Source: Ophioderma brevispina
Lineage: Eukaryota > Echinodermata > Ophiuroidea > Amphilepidida > Ophiodermatidae
Direction: 5' to 3'
DNA: 64,000 nucleotides
Assembly (NCBI GenBank): GCA_023653785.1
Contig: JAMKCH010058450.1
Span: 38,644-102,643 of the forward strand
Shown: positions 1 to 10,439 of the stretch, piece after piece
Layout of the letters: each line of letters opens with the position of its first letter
How positions within the stretch are numbered: position 1 is the stretch's first letter
Made by a program: the position numbers and the translations under genes
Notes under the pieces: model-generated
The model's database searches: none
Told to the model about the DNA's origin: nothing
What the model saw: the letters and a program-made list of their open reading frames with translations, nothing else

Positions 1-564
1 GATTAAAATATTATTTTCAATTTTATTTGAGAAAAAGGAATTCTCACGGGAAAGTACTTGTTTATGATTAAAAAGTGAGCAGGGGATTCCTTAGTGTTGT
101 TGTGCAAAATGCACCTGTTATTACTAGATAGATTGTGCGAGAGAAGTGAATGGGAATCCCCAAGATGTAAAATTAGGAAACGAGTCAACTTTGTTATGTG
201 CTTTAAGATCAAAAACTAACAGATATGGAATTCCCCCATGAAGTTATTGTGAAGTGAGGAAATTCGTGATGTTAATTTTTGTGAAACATCGATTTGACAG
301 TGCTAGTTATGTTATGCATGATGGAGATGTAATGATTATTGTGGAAAGGGGAATATAGCTTATGCAAGTAGTTAAAATTACCTGTCACTGGGAGGACTGG
401 GGGCCAAGCAGTTGTAATAAGGAGCATACAGTGTATCGTTATAGCTAGTTTTAATCTACAAGTAATGGGAGATTTGTGTTATACATAGTGCAGGACTTAT
501 AAAACTTTGGAGACCACCGCGAGCTTAAAAGCTAAATTAAACTGTTTGCTGTCGTCTGTTTCAG
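1..564. other. No gene recognised, AT-rich
   Basis: I see no conserved coding motif, RNA gene or repeat structure here. Short open frames are present on the minus strand but have no recognisable composition or motif. Confidence 0.5.
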
Positions 565-830
565 CCAGAGAGCTTCAGTTTTGGAATCAAAAGGCGATCA
601 GTTTGTGGTCCTAGATGAGGACATTAGCAACAAAACTGATGGTGAGTAGAATAAAAAAAAAACCCTGGATTGTATGCAGAACTTAGTGTCGTCAAGGGAA
701 AAACCCCGTCGTTTGAACTGCAAACAAAATACCTCAAGACGAAGATTAGCAGGAATATACCATGGATATTTTGTGAACTTTTGACGCTGTCATTTAGGAG
801 TCTTCACTGTGAGGACAATAATAGTTGAAA
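565..830 (+). repeat. Dispersed repeat R1, copy 1 (contains an exon-like stretch)
   Basis: This stretch matches 7983-8248 in reverse orientation. Shared blocks include GGATTGTATKCAGAAYTTAG and a 20-base block around 798-819 (GAGTCTTCACTGTGAGGAC). Positions 565-641 look like a 77-bp exon: a pyrimidine-rich run ending in CAG before it, GTGAGT after it, and an open frame between. Because the similarity to the second copy runs through both the exon-like part and its flanks, a transposed repeat explains it better than a conserved exon. The element type is not recognised. Confidence 0.55.
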
Positions 831-2690
831 CTGAAAAACGCTTTCACACAGGACACTACTAAGCCCGTAAGTGTAAAATTGTGGTAATTTGAAGATATGT
901 AATATTGTTTTGGACGCTACAAATTCTTGAACAAAACACTTACAATCATTAAAATCGGGGAGATGATAACCCATTTTTTTTTTCAAAATTCAGAGCATTT
1001 GTGCACAAGGCTTCTTTATTTGTGTTTGAAATGGTATTTCGGACCTTTGAAACATCCACGAGAGTCACTAACAGGACACCAAAGGATACTGGTTATATAT
1101 AAATTAATACCTAGACCTTGGTATTCCAGGGTGATTGGAGGAATTTTATTTCTATTGATTCGGGATCTTATGCATCGTCTTGAATTATTAGCGTGATTAG
1201 ACCCTATTCATCATAATCACAATTAACTCCTAGTTGAACCGTGTGCTGTAAAGATATCTCATGTAAACATGTGAAAATGGTTTACCTTTTTTTCAAATTC
1301 TCCACATTTCGAGGTGCACGTTCCCTCTTGTGTTAAAGAGAGATTGTTTTACCGTATCCTGATAGGACCTGAAGTTCTAATTGATTTGAATGCAATTGTG
1401 TTTTACTTTGTGCGTATTTTAAAATTGTCGTATTTCTAGTAATATAATTGTACAAATTACCCTGTCTAATGAAATAATGAAATAAGAATTAAATATTCTG
1501 GGAGTTGGCATGCGTAAACAAGTTCAATTTGTAAGTATCAGATAAATTTAGAACATTAAACGTTTAAACAATGGGCTGAACGACTCGGATAGTTACTTGT
1601 GAAAATTGCAGTTTAATAATCTTATCAAATCAACTTTTATAGCCAATTCGATCGCTAAAAAATTTTTAACGAATAATTTTTTTTGTCTACATAAAGTAGG
1701 AATGATTATGAATGACATTTGGTTCGGTGCCAAGGAATGAAATTAAAAATATGAATGATGGCAATCCCTTCCAATACCATCTGCTTTATAAGTATTACAT
1801 TATGACGTCAGAAAATGATGTCAACTCGCCATCTCTGGCAAAGCATCGAAGGTAGGCGTGAGGCTGATACTCCGTCAAAAGTCAAGAGTTCAACGACAGA
1901 GTTGAATGAGATTATGCGTATTACTGCATGCAATTCGCAATCTATTTAAAGGTCTATAATTATGAACTTGGACGTCCTCTTTGAGCAAATTATACTGGTA
2001 CTTCGTTGAACAAAGAAGGAAAGGTATATATGAGGTGAATTTTTGAAGACGTTTTTGTCAACTATATAGAGCAACCACATCCCCAGATTGAGCTCGAGTT
2101 CATGATATTAGACATTTGCGCGATGGATTTCTTTAAAAATGGAAGGTGATTTTTACCTCCGGAATATCAAGCTCAAATAGAAAGTGTTCTTTTGTTTCTG
2201 TTTGTTTATGTATTCATTTCGTCCTTTTATTACTTCTTCTTCTCCACCCGCCTGCTTCCTCTTGTCCCTTACTTCCCCTTTCCCATTTTAATTTATTCTT
2301 GTCTTCTTTTAATTGTTTTTTCGTTTCGACTTCTTCCTCCTCTCCCTTCTGCTAATTTTCTGAAAACGATATTTATATCATATATGCAGTGGAGAAATTC
2401 TTTTTGACATGGAAGGATGTACCTAAATCTCAGAAATATGTCAAAGGATTATTTCTGATTCCTTGTTATAAGACGAATCATTTGAGATATTTTCAACTAA
2501 ATCCACCCTTTGACTGATCTGTTTAGATTCAAGATGGCCGCCAACGGACCCCGTGGACAATATTTGATTTTGGTAACATCAACTCCTTTAAGGGGTCGTA
2601 AGATTTAAAAATATGTAGAATTTAGTTGTAAGGGGGTGCTAGACTATAATTTGTCATTGGCCATCAAAAATTAGCGCAAGCGGATTTCCT
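831..2690. other. No gene recognised
   Basis: AT-rich intron-like DNA. A pyrimidine-rich run lies at about 2222-2360, and a perfect cyclic-AMP-response-type palindrome TGACGTCA lies at 1803-1810 with no gene beside it. Nothing else is supported. Confidence 0.45.
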
Positions 2691-2696
2691 TGACAT

Positions 2697-2925
2697 CCCG
2701 GACCAACCATGGCATTCACGGTCTTTTTCATTAACATTACCATCGTGAAAGCACTGAATCCGTCCATTCCATAAAAGCCGATCGTGTGCAGTAATTTTAT
2801 ACATGGCCACTATGGCAACAAAGGCCTAATTCCATATGGACAAGGGTGGAACCCTAACATCTACAACACCAATATTCCACCATCCTGGAAATATGGGAAC
2901 TCTTTCACTTATTTTGCAATCTACT
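2697..2925 (+). repeat. Dispersed repeat R2, copy a
   Basis: Shares the block ATGGCAACAAAGGCCTAA and its surroundings with 3157-3375 and 5820-5945. In all three copies the block is followed by similar text, with CCTCA/CCCTA then ATCAAG-like and CACTTA-type words. The copies are diverged and of unknown class. Copy c directly abuts a LINE fragment, so R2 may be part of a LINE. Confidence 0.45.
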
Positions 2926-3156
2926 AAACATGATTGAATCATTCATGTATAGTATATTTCAAAATGGGTGAGACCTATTCAAAGTTTTAGGTTGTCCATT
3001 CACCGTGTGAGGAAGAGGATTTATTTAATGGCAGCAGTAAAAAGGTTCTGGTACTCATTCAATGTGCAGTTAGGAGATCAATACAAACAAAAACTAAACT
3101 AGTTTTTATATGGCCATACAACCTGTAAAAGTAGAGCAAAGCGTATTATGAGTTCC

Positions 3157-3375
3157 TTTACCTCCCAGCAACAATGGCATTAGTCTTTTATATTAACAGA
3201 ACATTTTGAGGAATCGAATCATCGGTTGCCAGTATGCATTACTTTGTACACATATACATATCTTTGTAATGGCAACAAAGGCCTAAGATCCAGGCAGGAT
3301 TAATCCTCACATCAAGTCCACCCTCATGGAAACTATGCAAAGAACTCCCACTTAATTTGAATATAAGTAGTTCTA
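3157..3375 (+). repeat. Dispersed repeat R2, copy b
   Basis: Second copy of the R2 repeat, about 460 bp after copy a in the same orientation. The best conserved part is TAATGGCAACAAAGGCCTAA near 3276. Confidence 0.45.
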
Positions 3376-3542
3376 TAAGCCAATTCTGCGCAGTAACTTA
3401 TAATAATAATAATACTGAGGACATTGATAGCGTCTTTACAAAGTAGGCAAGGCGCTGACAGGAAAAAAGGCAAGAAACACTAAGAGGATAGGAAAAAGAT
3501 GTGACTTAGAAGGACTTTAAGTAATAGCTAAGGATGAGAAGC

Positions 3543-3955
3543 ACACCGTTAGGAAAAAATAATGGTGTTTGATAAGTATGGTGAGCCTCTTAGACTCCGA
3601 CTAGCGGCGGGCCCTTAGGCGAGCCCAGGCTAGTAGCCAGGATTTTTCTGGGGGGTGCGGGATTTTCAAAAGTGGAACTTTTTCCAAAAATGTGTGGACC
3701 TTTTCACAATCGAGGGGTGTAAATTCCAAAAACTGGACCTCTTTGCCCAAATATTGCCCTTTTTACCCAAAAAAGCCTAACCCCCCTCTATTTTTCCTAA
3801 CTCGCTTCGCTCGCAACATCATTTTGTGGCATTTTTGGAATTGGAGATTGGGGGGTACGTCGCACCCCCCTGGCTACGGCCCTGGGCGAGCCGCTAGTCG
3901 CAGTCTAACAGGCAAGCAGACTTTATCAAACTCCATTCTTTCATACCGGTGTTGT
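3543..3955. mobile_element. Fold-back element interrupted by a MITE
   Basis: The two ends are long inverted repeats: about 3543-3608 against 3890-3955. The inner 24 bases of each arm (3585-3608 and 3890-3913) match at 22 of 24 positions in inverted orientation and end in GACTAGCGGC / GCCGCTAGTC. With the inserted MITE at 3626-3884 removed, the element would be a palindrome of roughly 150 bp with a loop of about 20 bases. It has no coding capacity and looks like a non-autonomous fold-back or MITE-type element. Confidence 0.75.
3626..3884. mobile_element. hAT-type MITE with 8-bp target duplication
   Basis: A 259-bp insert starts CAGGCTAGTAGCCAGG and ends CCTGGCTACGGCCCTG, so the ends are inverted repeats. 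It is flanked on both sides by the identical 8-mer GGCGAGCC (3618-3625 and 3885-3892). An 8-bp duplication with CAG...CTG ends is typical of the hAT superfamily. It encodes no transposase. The insertion sits in the loop of the surrounding fold-back element, so it is the younger of the two. Confidence 0.8.
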
Positions 3956-4660
3956 TGTTGAATTCTTTATACGACATATACGTCGTGACAAGACGAAAAA
4001 CCGAGTTTATATAATTTATCCGTAAAATTGGAGAATATATTTCGTTTTTTTAAATATCTTGAGCCAGCGTACGTTTTTTCTTAGTTAAAACACCAATTGT
4101 GCTGTTATGTTTACTTCCGCAGGGGTCTAACACCAAGGTCTAGCCGCTAATAGGTTACTCTTCTGGAGAGATAGGTTTTATGTTGAGGACCAGCCTGATC
4201 TGATTTAGAAATGGTCCCATCTGATGAGAAAGCTTAACCCTATGCTGGTTAATCATGTCTAATTGCTATTTAGTAGACAGGTTTGGATATTTAAGTAGGT
4301 TCAGTTCAAATAACCCCTTCACACGTATATTTGACCCCGGATTCTGACACCACGAATTAAAGATCTTGATACAGAGTTATCCGCAGTGCACTACCGAACG
4401 TTTGTCACGCAGGTTAGTGCTCAAGAAGTTTTAGCTAAGAAGATATCCTATCATAGGCAATTCTTATAGGCTACGTCTTACGGCTATCACTAGCACTCAA
4501 TTGCGCATAAAGAAAGCAAAAGAAACTCCCTTCTCTTTTGATACGTTTCTCCCTCAATTTTATTTTTAAATCCAGTATTTAGTGATCTGGCATTATGGGT
4601 AGCAATTATTCAATTGTTAATATTTTAAAGTAAAAGCAAAATGTTTAAATTGTCTTTTTG

Positions 4661-5022
4661 AAGATTTACATAACTTTGAATCACTATCTTGGCTGATTCG
4701 TTGTCGATATACATGCATTGGATAACCAGCAGATGGTAATCCGACAATCACAATAAGCTTATGTATTGAATCACCTTAAGATTTCCATGACTTTGAATCA
4801 TTATCTTGGCTGATTCGACAACGAATCGTTGTCGATATACATGTGTTAGATAACCAGCAGATGGTAATCCGACAATCACAATAAGCTTTTATATTGAATC
4901 ACCTGAAGATTTCCATGACTTTGAATCATTATCTTGGCCGATTCGTTGTCGATATACATGTATTAGATAACCATCAGATGGTAATCCGACAATCACAATA
5001 AGCTTTTGTATTGAGTCACCTG
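4661..5022. repeat. Three-copy tandem repeat, unit about 117-128 bp
   Basis: Units start at 4661, 4778 and 4906, each with AAGATTT-CATGACTTTGAATCA-TATCTTGG and each containing CAGATGGTAATCCGACAATC. The second unit is longer by about 11 bases because the GATTCGTTGTCG region carries a partial inverted duplication. Flanks on both sides share GCAAAATGTTT-ATTGTC, hinting at further decayed units. No coding function is supported. Confidence 0.85.
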
Positions 5023-5245
5023 TTCTTTCATCGTTGTTTATTTCAACAAAAAAGGAGCAAAATGTTTCGATTGTCCCTTTAAAATAGTGAAGAAGAAATT
5101 TGCTATACTTTGGCTGAATCGTAATCGACAGATAAGCTAACAAGTAGATATCAATCTGATGTTCACAATTAGTTGTATTGAGTTCTTTCATTGTTTATTT
5201 CTTTCATTTGTACCACCTGAGGTTGAGGTGTTTCTCGAATTTTCC

Positions 5246-5415
5246 TTTGTTCAATTGTCCTATATTGTTTATCCATGAATATTCATCAGACCGTTATTTT
5301 TCTCCGGAAGTGTCCAGAGACCACTTTCGGAAAAAATAACGGTGTGATGAATATTCATAGATTTAAATAACGGTCTCTGACCGCTTTCGTAACTATAATG
5401 GACAGTTGAACAAAA
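5246..5415. mobile_element. Short fold-back element
   Basis: There are two nested inverted repeats. The outer one is TTTGTTCAATTGTCC near 5246 against GGACAGTTGAACAAA ending near 5415. The inner one runs from ATGAATATTCATCA (5275) to TGATGAATATTCAT (5358), with ACCGTTATTTTT / AAAAATAACGGT inside. It looks like a MITE-like palindrome without coding capacity. No target duplication was recognised. Confidence 0.6.
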
Positions 5416-5434
5416 GAAGCACAATTGATAATGA

Positions 5435-5820
5435 TGAAAAGAAAAAGGGCTAGACGTATATAGGCAGATAAACTATCAAGATCACGGATGTTGGTAGGTA
5501 ACTCATCCCAAAGGCGAGGCCCAGCAATAGAAAAGGCACTATCACCAGCTCCCTTTTTGGAATGAGGAATACCAAAAGGGATCTGAGCGAAGTGTGTAAG
5601 TGGACTTATGAGTACGAGGCTGAAAATATGAAGCCAGGTAATCAGGAGATTTGAAATGCACAGCTTTTAAAAGTCTGAAGGAGAATTTTGAAATGTATCC
5701 TGTGATTGATTGGTAACCAATGGAGAGAACGACATGAGTGCGACTGGGTTGCTTGAAAATGAGGCGAGCTGATTTATTCTGAAGAACTTGAAGACTGTTT
5801 AGACTTTGTACTATGATCAC
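5435..5820 (-). pseudogene. LINE reverse transcriptase, C-terminal fragment
   Basis: Read on the minus strand, 5820 down to 5542 encodes LQVLQNKSARLIFKQPSRTH, then SPDYLASYFQPRT. About 5540 down to 5435, in another frame, continues GDSAFSIAGPRLWDELP. This matches the post-polymerase tail of CR1/L2/Jockey-like non-LTR retrotransposons (LQxxQNxAARL ... PDYLxxLL ... SxAxPRLWNSLP). The RT catalytic region is absent, so it is a 5'-truncated, frameshifted copy. The assignment to a non-LTR element is firm; the clade is a guess. Confidence 0.8.
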
Positions 5821-5945
5821 AATATCTTTTGTAATAGCAACAAAGGCCTAGTCTCACATGGGCAAAGATTAAATCCTCACGTCAATGTCCAGACTGCAGC
5901 CCGTCATGCCCATGAAAAATCCACTTAATGTGAAATCTAAAATAG
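5821..5945 (+). repeat. Dispersed repeat R2, copy c
   Basis: Third copy of R2 (TAATAGCAACAAAGGCCTAG at about 5830), directly adjoining the LINE fragment at 5435-5820. Confidence 0.45.
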
Positions 5946-6545
5946 TGATGAGTTAGATGACGCCAAATGTTCTGTGATAGCTGACGGGGCGTAAAACAGG
6001 AATTGCCAATGATCCTGGTGGCTGAGGAGGTGCTATAGTAGATTTCAAATTTGTGGGCTTCTTGCATATTTCAATAGGGTGATATTGATATGGGATTTCA
6101 ATCCGGCATGCGGAGACTGGGCTTGTTGCCAAGTACAAAACATATTGTGTCCCATGTACAAGTTACTGTACAGAAGCGGTTATGGAACACTGGGTATCCG
6201 TTCTACAAGGGTCTGTATGATAGGAACTTATAACCATAGTTGGCCGGGATTGTCAACTCCGCTTTGCGCTAAATTTCTTAAACAAGGTGGCCCTTGTGAT
6301 GGCAAATAAAAATTTAGTTGTGGTATGTGTACATTGAATAAGACAGCATTATTTCTCCAATGCTGAGATAAGGAATTATATTTTGCATCGTTTCATGGTG
6401 TTTTCATCCTGATACTTCATCGTAACACCCAAGCATCTAGACGGCCACATTAATTTACAGCTACATTACCAGAATTGAGTTATTGAGTATCATAAAAGAT
6501 TCTTACCTGTAACCATAAAGTAACAGGGGAAGTTTTTCGAGGATA
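5946..6545. other. No gene recognised
   Basis: Nothing beyond short random open frames is seen here. Confidence 0.45.
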
Positions 6546-6730
6546 CGAATTTCTCTCAAATGCACTGGATAGAGTGTAGACCACCTACCGAGAACGTTTC
6601 GAAGGTTTATTGGACAAACAAGTACACAAGAAAACCGCAAACCTTGTTTTGAACTTGCCTGCTATCCTATTAGTCACCTAAGAAAAACCATGCTTTGATT
6701 TTCTGTCGTGCACGGACAGAAAATCTAAAA
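6546..6730. repeat. Dispersed repeat R3, copy 1
   Basis: Similar in the same orientation to 62858-63010. Shared words include AATTTCTCT, AACRTTTC, TTTTGAACTTG-ATGCT/CTGCT, and ATGCTTKGATTTT. The copies are diverged, and the class is unknown. Confidence 0.45.
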
Positions 6731-6873
6731 TACATCTCTATTACATAAAAACGGTGTAATTCGGTTTATTCCTTCAGGTGTGATCTCTTACATTGGTAAG
6801 CATTCCAAATATGAAAAAAACCGGGTTCGAAAAAAAATTGACGGCGATTTTTAGGAAATGTTCTAATGTCTCT

Positions 6874-7657
6874 TTAAAGAGGCATTGGAACATTTCACAA
6901 AATGTGAAATTTATTCATTGCTCTCAAATTTAGTCTAGGCCATTGGGAGAATATAGATACATTTACACATAAAATAACATAACTCAAAAACAGATGACAT
7001 TAATAAGAGGTAAAACACATCCAGGTAGAGTGTAGGCTAACTTTCAAGTTTTCAATAACTTTAATCAACAAATGTGTATAGTACAGAATATCATACCACT
7101 AATTGATATTAAAAACCACAAAAGGTCACAGACCGGTCAAACAGGGTGATTGCCCTGGGAAACATGATACGGCCGTGCGTTTTCTGTGTAAACGCCATTT
7201 CCGTGTTGCTGAAATTAATGTCGCCGCGACAGTAATTATAAAATCGCGTCTTTAGCTCAGTGGCGTACGAGAAAAGTCGATCCAGAGGGGGCAAAATTCC
7301 CAAGTCGTCCCACCAGAGTGGACAAAAAAGTTGCCCGGTGATTTGCACCAATTAAGTCTGAACTGGACGAAATGCGCGTGTGTAGCGCGCGAAAAAACGC
7401 AGAATTTATTATTTGCCCAAATTTAGCTGAAAATTGGTGAATTACATGAAGAAGAGGGACGAAAAATGCATATTTGGCCCATATCGTCCCGCTTTTTCGA
7501 GCCAGAGGGGGTAACTTGCCCCCCTGCCCCCCGGTCTGTTACGCCACTGGTCTTAGTCATTCCGGTGGGGAAAATGTATTGAACGCTTTACACACCATAA
7601 AATATCGATTTGAAAACTTGAGGGCGCCAATATTTTTATAAATGTGTCATCTTTTAA
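6874..7657 (-). mobile_element. TTAA-flanked MITE, family C, with nested insert
   Basis: Begins TTAAAGAGGCATTGGAACATTTC at 6874 and ends AAATGTGTCATCTTTTAA at 7657. It aligns in reverse orientation over its whole length with 28588-29121, for example TTAGTCTAGGCCATTGG and CCGGTCAAACAGGGT. The excess length is the separate MITE at 7258-7549. TTAA at both ends would fit a piggyBac-type target, which is inferred. Immediately to its left another inverted terminus (AATGTTCTAATGTCTCTTTAA) meets it head-to-head, so two related ends may share one TTAA. Confidence 0.75.
7258..7549. mobile_element. hAT-like MITE nested in family C element
   Basis: A 292-bp insert with terminal inverted repeats CAGTGGCGTAC and GTTACGCCACTG. 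The flanks GTCTTTAG and GTCTTAG look like an imperfect target duplication. The family C copy at 28588-29121 lacks this block, which defines both edges independently. It has no open frame of note. The CAGTGGCG ends suggest hAT. Confidence 0.75.
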
Positions 7658-7982
7658 AATATTCCTCTTATATACCTATGAACTGTGAATGGACAGACCT
7701 AAAACTTTTAATGAGAATGTCACTTATTTTGAAATCTATGTCATCTCGTCTTTGATGATAACGTTAGTGGACGCTCAAAAGTAATAAATAACTTTAAAAA
7801 ACGGCCCCGCTAACAAATGATTAAATTTTATATATAACACTGTTTTAATGATTTTAATAGAATTGTTTCAAGACTTTGGTAGTCAAAACAAAATTGCATT
7901 AAAATACAATCAATGATTTTTGTATTACACAAAAGCTTTCCAGAAGTGACGACTTATGTCACATTTAAAAGAGGCGCTGCCA
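7658..7982. other. No gene recognised, AT-rich
   Basis: I see nothing supported in this interval. Confidence 0.4.
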
Positions 7983-8248
7983 GTTAACAATGATATGTCC
8001 TCACAGTGAAGACTCCAAAAAGACCAGCGCACAAATTCATATAAATCCACGGGAACAAATCCATAATCTTCTCAGTCTTGAAGATAATTTTGTCCAGCCG
8101 TTGAAGACGACGGGGTTCTTCCCTCGACGACACTAAATTCTGCAATACAATCCAGGTATTCTACCACATCAGTCTGGCCGCTATGTCCCGCATTTAGGAG
8201 CAACAAAGGAATCCATTTTTGATTCCAAAAACTGCTGAAAAAGCTCTT
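7983..8248 (-). repeat. Dispersed repeat R1, copy 2
   Basis: Reverse-orientation counterpart of 565-830. It ends only about 8 bases before the outer edge of the retrotransposon LTR at 8257. It is unclear whether the retrotransposon inserted at the end of R1 by chance or whether R1 belongs to a related element. Confidence 0.55.
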
Positions 8249-8256
8249 TTGGATTA

Positions 8257-8665
8257 TGTCATGATTGTTGCTGGGAAACTCACACATTGACATTAAGGAA
8301 ACCGACACACGGAAAAACGTTTAATGTTCCAAGGCATTCTATTCTACGTATGGCAGTTTCTTCCACAAAACGATTGCTTCATCTACAATGTAGCATAAGG
8401 GGTTGAAGTTAAAGTCTTAAAGTCAAAAGACCCCCAATCTGTCCTTACAATATCTCTAAAGCAAGCCGTTGGTAGCCGTAACCTTATGTCTACTTACTCT
8501 AACAGGGGCTGCATGCAGGAGCTAGCTACGGTACTTGACTATTGATTGGGAAAAATACCTACAAGAAACAAACATAACAATTAGATGTTGTTCATCCTTA
8601 AATTAACACTCTAAATACAATGTAACTGGATGGTAGATAGAACAGGTCTAGGAATGGACATCACA
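8257..8665 (-). repeat. 3' LTR (in element orientation)
   Basis: Aligns along its length with 13729-14128: both start TGTCATGATTGT and contain GGGGCTGCATGCAGGAGC and TGGTAGATAGAACA near the end. The two LTRs differ by many one- and two-base insertions or deletions as well as substitutions. A weakly purine-rich stretch on the minus strand (8666-8680) would be the place for the polypurine tract, but it is not convincing. Confidence 0.8.
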
Positions 8666-8829
8666 CGCCCTCATTTTGAAAGATCAAAACTGATTTAGTT
8701 GTGGAAAGAATCTTAGGTATGTTGGTGCTTACGATCCACCAGTTCTACACATGCGAAACTAAAGCTATCTATTTTCCAGCTTCCTTTCCCGGAATCTAAG
8801 GTTCTAAACAAAAAAGATTGATGCTTTTT

Positions 8830-9230
8830 GCATGGGTTTAACAATAATCCTAATGGAAACAAATAATTGAAGCAACTGCGCCAGCTGTCACAATCTCTTC
8901 AAGCCCACACCAACAGCTATTCTGCGGGAAATGACCCATCTGCATTTCGTTTGAGCGACCCTTACGGTGTTCACCTGAAAGCAACAATGGTTGTAAGTCA
9001 ACAAGGACTCCAACGTTGTCAAACCCGTTGTTCTTCTCTTGCTTCATTCTTTTTTTTAAACAACTTGAGGGGATGATGGTCTGTGACCACTATGAACTGT
9101 TCTCCCCAGCAGATAATTAGGCGTTCTATAGCCCATTTGACAGCTAGGATTCCTTCTCTATTGTTGCATATGTTCTTATTGTGGTTGCAAACTTCTACTA
9201 AGGAACACAAATGGCATGCTCTTACCATCT
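8830..9230 (-). pseudogene. RNase H domain of the LTR element (broken)
   Basis: On the minus strand 9228-9019 encodes NREGILAVKWAIERLI and then VVTDHHPLKLF, the core of Ty3/gypsy RNase H including the Asp of the TDH motif. The region ends with HRKGRSN at about 8960, matching the H-x-G-x-x-N segment after RNase H. The two parts lie in different frames. It is contiguous with reverse transcriptase upstream, as expected for a fused RT-RH region. Confidence 0.8.
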
Positions 9231-9399
9231 ACCATTGACTTAAGAACAGCCTCCCAAAGCCACGGTCAGAAGCACGGTTTGCAATGTGAACTCTGATGTG
9301 AAGTCGGGCATTTTTAAGACTGGTTCATTACACAGTGCATCCTTGCAGTGTCTTGAATGCGACTTCACATGCTGGTGTCCACTCTACAGGGTTGGGGCT

Positions 9400-10235
9400 G
9401 CCTTTCCTAGTCAAATCAGATAAAAGGAGCCTGCCAGTTAAGTTTCTGGCATAAATCAGGGATTATGAACTTACGATAAATACCCTGGACTCCTAGGGAA
9501 TGACTTCAGTCAGTCTTTGTCTAGGTTTCTGCCCAAGTTCAATAGATCTACCTAGATTTTTGTGGTTTGACTTGCCCACTTCCAACAAAGTCCCAAATAG
9601 GATAACTGGTTGGCCAAATCTACCTTTGCTAGGCTTCACAGGTCAGGTGGCTTGCTTGAGAGGTCTCCCCAGCACGTTTGAGATGGATACGATGACTTCC
9701 CAGTCATTGCTGAAAATTACCAAGTCATTTCAATGAGGCTTGCTGCGTTATTCTCTTACCTCTCAGCAAGGGACAATTCCATCATTCTTTGATGAACGTG
9801 GCTGGAGCTCCATGCAAGCCAAAAGGAAGGTTATGTGAACTGAATAGTATAGAACGTTGGCCGTAGCAAATGCAGATGTATGGCTTTGATCGGTCTGTTA
9901 ATGGGACTTGCCAGTAGCCCTGCACAAGTCTAACAACAGTTATGTATTGCTGGGCCAATTCCTCTCAATAACTTCTCCATAAGGGGGCATTGGGTAGGCA
10001 TCAAATGCTAGAACCTGTTCACTTTCTTGTAATATATGCAAATAAGCGAGTAGTCCCCATCTGGCTTGGAACCATTATGAAAGGGAGACCAAGGGCTGTG
10101 AGATCTTCAATGACACCGAGTGCTAACATCATTTCAACCTCTTTCTTAGATGCCTGCACCAGGTTCGCTTGTTGGAATTACGATAAGGGACCTGCCTAAC
10201 GGTTTCACACCGGTTCCATTTCAATTTATCATGAT
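9400..10235 (-). pseudogene. Reverse transcriptase domain of the LTR element (broken)
   Basis: Minus-strand segments in alternating frames encode LALGVIEDLT (about 10120), the conserved DAYPMP (about 10000), GYWQVPLTDRSKP (about 9915), PFGLHGAPATF (about 9800), and SLGVQGIYRKFI (about 9480). These are RT landmarks of Ty3/gypsy elements in the correct order. The catalytic YxDD region near 9715 is disrupted by extra bases. The stretch 10200-10440 links it to the integrase end with no room for another domain. Confidence 0.85.
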
Positions 10236-10439
10236 CTACCAAAGAGTCTTCCTGGGAAAGGAATCCTTCAAGACCTCTTGAACCTCTGCTTAAATCCATA
10301 GCCAATCCTTCTTTTGATCAGGAATAATCCCTAATTCCACATGCGACTCATCTAACATCACCAGAACTGTCACAGGGGTACCAAGTCAATCTTATCCTGG
10401 CCCTCCCATCACCAACAACATCCTTTATCCCAACACAAA

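Noticed and set aside
565..641. Exon of the Ig gene upstream of 28258
   Set aside because: Splice sites and phase fit, but the segment and its flanks recur inverted at 7983-8248, so it is treated as a dispersed repeat. The peptide lacks Ig hallmarks.
1803..1810. TGACGTCA as a promoter element
   Set aside because: An 8-bp word expected by chance and seen several times in the window without adjacent genes.
4661..5022. CRISPR-like array
   Set aside because: Units of 117-128 bp are repeated as a whole, without short repeats separated by unique spacers, in a eukaryotic context.
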